This document shows positions 5,736 through 8,501 of a stretch of DNA of 8,501 bases, one piece after another (the stretch's first letter is position 1; each line of letters opens with the position of its first letter). Made by a program: the position numbers and the translations under genes. The notes under the pieces were generated by a model. The model had not been told where the DNA came from, made no database searches, and worked only from the letters and a program-made list of their open reading frames with translations. Origin of the DNA: an uncultured Flavobacteriales bacterium (GTDB lineage Bacteria; Bacteroidota; Bacteroidia; Flavobacteriales_E; Vicingaceae); assembly GCA_937925525.1 (NCBI GenBank), contig CALALS010000130.1, positions 1 through 8,501 on the forward strand. Reading direction: 5' to 3'.

Positions 5736-8267
5736 TTATTCAGTCTTTAAGCGTTCTAAAAGACGTCCATCACTACCAAAAGATTTTACCTCACTTTCGC
5801 AACAAGGCAATCCCTTCTCATCTTTCAAATAAGTTGATTCCGCTTGAATTATAGTAAGAGAGGAAGGTACTCTTGTTTTCCATGTTCCTTCAACTACTAT
5901 TTCATCTTGATCCTGCAATTCATTCAGTAATGATACATACCTGTCATCCTCTACATCTGGAACTAAGTCTTCATTATTATAAATTTCACCTGTTTCCAAG
6001 TACCACATTATAGCCTTTTCAAACTGGGGACGTACTGGGACTAAAACTTTTGCCATGCCACTCTGTAAAAACGCTTCAAAAATCGGATCATCATGTTTTG
6101 TTTGAAGTAACGCCGGCCAATGACATTTTGAATTATAATAGTATGGATAGAATACATAGCTGAAGATTTCCCAATGAAGAGCTGTTTCGAAAAACTTGAT
6201 AAATTCCGCATACTTTTCTAATGCTTCATTTTGAACTACATCTGGAATGGTGGCTTCTATTTCTTCACAATCGGTTTTACATTCATATTTTTTACACTCA
6301 TAGAAACTCTTCCCTAATTCGTAGCAATACGGCTTGCTCATCATTTCAATACAGATTCTTTTTAATTCCCTTTCTTCAATTAATCTGTTCATGGCAGGAT
6401 TGCTGTAATTTTCACTCTCACTTTGATCTGATTCAGCTTCTTTTGCGGCCTGTTGTAGTTTTAGTTCTTCATTATATTTATTTAGTTTTGTCTGGTATGC
6501 TTGCTGCAAGATAGTCAATGTCTCAGACTGCCAAGCTAAGTATAGTTCTGGACTTGAAATACATCTTACCTTAAATGAACCACTATATTTGAATACTTTT
6601 CTGTAAGAAATCGAGAAAGGTATTGCTCCGGCTATGTTTGGATTAAAATCTTCATTAATGTTAAAGTTATCTGTTGTTCTCCCTCCTCTATATTCTCCTC
6701 TGTTAATTTCCCTTCCTCCAATAGAAATTTTTAAATACGCTTTCGGCTCACTATCCAATATGTTTTGAGCTCTCCATTCGAAACTACCTAAACCAATGAT
6801 TACGTCAGCAACAAAACCATCTGGAATAATTATATTATTTTGTGTGTCTGTTTTAGTATAAGTTACATGCTCAGTACTAGCACCAAAGCTTACATCAAGA
6901 AATTTTTCCTCAACTTGGTATCGACTTATATTTACTCCATAATATGATGAAGCGTTTTGCACTTTGTCATTGTTTACGCTATTAGAATCAGTTATTCCAA
7001 ATTCAGCTAAGGTCTTTGGCGGTATTGAAGTACTTTGTTCTGTTTCAGCGGTTTTGTTTTTCCACTGCATGGCTTTAATGTACAATCTTGCAGGAGTCGG
7101 AACGCTTACTTCAAGTAACAAGCGCCTCCCGTAGTTTACTAACTGGTTGTCGTATACTTTATCTACCCATCGGAAGACTCCTGTAACATGTTCTTTACCT
7201 TCACGATTGTCAAAACCGTGTTTATTGTTTTCTTCAAACTCTTTAATCATTTTGTAGGTCCGCTTTTCAGTAATCTTTTGAACTACTCTTTCAAGTGCTC
7301 TCTCTGTTATATCCTTGGCATAATTTTTTGCTTCAGTATTTGAAAGTGAAGAAGAATTATTGCTTGTATAGCCGGTGCTAATATTAGCTGTAAGGTTAGA
7401 AACTCCCGTTTCTTTAGTAACTGTAACAGAACCGCTTAGATTGAATGATTTATCCTTTTTAAGTTCGTTTGCGACCTCAGAACTTAATTCGTTTCGTTCT
7501 GCAGTCGTCGTATCGTTTAAGTTTTCAACTTCAGTTTCTGTTTTGAATTGATATGTGTATTCTGTCCTTAGTAAATTTCTGGAACTTTTTTCTTTGTATT
7601 CTCTCGCCATTATGTTTTCAATATGTGAAACCTCTCCTGGTACATAACAGCATAGTGTTTGTTCAACCCTTCGATATTCTTGTATACCCAGATTATGAAC
7701 ACCGAATAGTTTCCCTCCACATCTTTCAAAGTGCCAAGGTCTAAAGCATTCAATAATTCTTTCAGGAATAACTATGGACAGTCTTGAAATGTCACCTAAT
7801 TCAAGCACCTTATTATTTTTAATGTAATGTTGTGTAAGGATAAGCTGTGTGCAAGCTTGCCGTAAAGTCTTAGACTTTTGGGTAATAATCTGGTAAAATA
7901 CTTCATCCCAAACTTTAAATAGAATATTTGCTGATAATGGTTCAGGTAACTTAGCATTGATTTTTTTTTGGGAACTATCATTCTTCATTTGCTGCATTAG
8001 CAAACATGAATAATCATAAAAGCCCGGACTTAGATCCCTTATCTCTGATTGGCTGTTGTATCCTTTGTAGTTATCTAATAACTTAGCATAAACTCTTTTA
8101 TCAGATAGTTTTGTTCCGTTAGACCCGGGACATTGCTCGAATTTACTTTTTTTAAAATCGGGGTGTTGTATAAAAAATATATTCTTATTAAGTAATCCAA
8201 TCTTGTCCGGTGAACGGAATGTTTTAAAGCTAAATAAAGTGGTAGTAATTGGTGTTGACTGAGCCAT
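5736..8267 (-). CDS. Large uncharacterised multidomain protein (843 residues)
   Basis: I cannot assign this protein to a named family. It has no signal peptide and no clear membrane segment. Visible blocks in order: an N-terminal region (1-180); a conserved-looking stretch, EYRRVEQTLCCYVPGEVSHI (197-216); charged helices (217-272); a Ser/Thr/Gly/Asn-rich alternating segment (272-312, e.g. FNLSGSVTVT, LTANISTGYTS); more helices (312-350); GVFRWVDKVYDNQLVNYGRR (363-382) leading into a beta-rich part (384-575, with IIPDGFVADVIIGLGSFEW); a probable coiled coil (about 578-615); a Cys cluster (C639, C648, C658, C663, C667); and an acidic C-terminal region. The ATG is the first codon after an AT-rich leader and lacks a Shine-Dalgarno site, which is common in Bacteroidota. 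I have an unverified impression of similar blocks in large hypothetical proteins of Bacteroidota. The neighbouring GH19 gene suggests shared work on a cell envelope, possibly as an effector or injection-machine part. That is inference. Confidence 0.85.
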   Translation of the reverse strand: MAQSTPITTTLFSFKTFRSPDKIGLLNKNIFFIQHPDFKKSKFEQCPGSNGTKLSDKRVYAKLLDNYKGYNSQSEIRDLSPGFYDYSCLLMQQMKNDSSQKKINAKLPEPLSANILFKVWDEVFYQIITQKSKTLRQACTQLILTQHYIKNNKVLELGDISRLSIVIPERIIECFRPWHFERCGGKLFGVHNLGIQEYRRVEQTLCCYVPGEVSHIENIMAREYKEKSSRNLLRTEYTYQFKTETEVENLNDTTTAERNELSSEVANELKKDKSFNLSGSVTVTKETGVSNLTANISTGYTSNNSSSLSNTEAKNYAKDITERALERVVQKITEKRTYKMIKEFEENNKHGFDNREGKEHVTGVFRWVDKVYDNQLVNYGRRLLLEVSVPTPARLYIKAMQWKNKTAETEQSTSIPPKTLAEFGITDSNSVNNDKVQNASSYYGVNISRYQVEEKFLDVSFGASTEHVTYTKTDTQNNIIIPDGFVADVIIGLGSFEWRAQNILDSEPKAYLKISIGGREINRGEYRGGRTTDNFNINEDFNPNIAGAIPFSISYRKVFKYSGSFKVRCISSPELYLAWQSETLTILQQAYQTKLNKYNEELKLQQAAKEAESDQSESENYSNPAMNRLIEERELKRICIEMMSKPYCYELGKSFYECKKYECKTDCEEIEATIPDVVQNEALEKYAEFIKFFETALHWEIFSYVFYPYYYNSKCHWPALLQTKHDDPIFEAFLQSGMAKVLVPVRPQFEKAIMWYLETGEIYNNEDLVPDVEDDRYVSLLNELQDQDEIVVEGTWKTRVPSSLTIIQAESTYLKDEKGLPCCESEVKSFGSDGRLLERLKTE

Positions 8268-8501
8268 AATATTATTTATTTAGTTTGTTGACTTAATTTT
8301 AAAGTGTATTTAAACTATAAAATTCTTTCAAACAAATAAATTTTTTTCAAATTGTAATTATAATGAGAAGTTAATTCCATTCTATAATATGCTTTAAATA
8401 ATTATAATCAAATAACTTAAAACACCTTAGATAGGGCATAATTGTATCCAAAAAGTGGAAATTTCAACCAATAGGATTCAAATCTAAAATTCTAACATCC
8501 T
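8268..8501. other. AT-rich leader upstream of the 843-residue gene
   Basis: There is no supported gene in these 234 bases. The region should carry the promoter of the two-gene unit, but I found no well-spaced -33/-7 pair. On the minus strand a short open tail, DVRILDLNPIG then TGA (8499-8464), could be the 3' end of an upstream gene. At 11 codons it is equally likely to be chance. Confidence 0.5.
8355..8408. repeat. Pair of identical 10-base AT repeats with palindromic core
   Basis: TAATTATAAT occurs at 8355-8364 and again at 8399-8408, 44 bases apart start to start, about four helical turns. Each copy contains the 8-base palindrome ATTATAAT. The pair lies 88-141 bases upstream of the start of the 843-residue gene, where an operator could sit. 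In sequence this AT-rich, such repeats also arise by chance, so function is only a possibility. Confidence 0.3.

Noticed and set aside
6221..6514. Plus-strand 97-codon frame inside the 843-residue gene
   Set aside because: It is a shadow of the coding strand: it lies entirely within a long, continuous minus-strand gene and has no domain features.
1..8501. CRISPR array, tRNA, rRNA, insertion sequence or integrase
   Set aside because: No regularly spaced repeats, cloverleaf-like sequence, transposase motif or terminal inverted repeats were seen on either strand.

Overview
The window is an AT-rich piece of bacterial chromosome in which every supported gene lies on the minus strand. The organism is most likely a member of the Bacteroidota. 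This rests on the low GC content, on the lack of a convincing Shine-Dalgarno sequence before most starts, and on the style of the two left-over proteins. It is an inference, and another low-GC phylum cannot be excluded.

Reading in the direction of transcription (from high to low coordinates): positions 8501-8268 are an AT-rich leader with no supported gene. Next come two closely spaced genes. The first (8267-5736) encodes an 843-residue protein that I cannot assign to a named family. The second (5732-4479) starts 3 bases after it and encodes a protein with an unrecognised N-terminal half and a C-terminal glycoside hydrolase family 19 (GH19, chitinase/endolysin-like) domain. After a 318-base non-coding gap comes a type I restriction-modification operon in the order hsdM (4160-2631), hsdS (2630-1482), hsdR (1482 to beyond position 1). 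The three hsd genes are packed with no spacing or a 1-base overlap, so they should be co-transcribed and translationally coupled. hsdR is cut by the window edge after 494 codons.

HsdM and HsdS should form the sequence-specific adenine methyltransferase, and HsdR adds the ATP-driven translocase and nuclease. The most notable detail is a run of 15 A in the hsdM coding strand. It lies immediately before the GQFYTP motif and upstream of both catalytic methyltransferase motifs. The gene is in frame as sequenced, but gain or loss of one base would end translation within 11-15 codons. That makes this a good candidate for an ON/OFF phase-variable restriction-modification system.

The upstream pair is the part most likely to be undescribed. 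A large soluble-looking protein with a Ser/Thr/Gly-rich putative beta segment between helices, a coiled coil and a Cys cluster is paired with a peptidoglycan/chitin hydrolase that has no signal peptide. An effector, toxin or contractile-injection role is possible, but it is inference only: no sheath, tube, baseplate or immunity gene is visible here.
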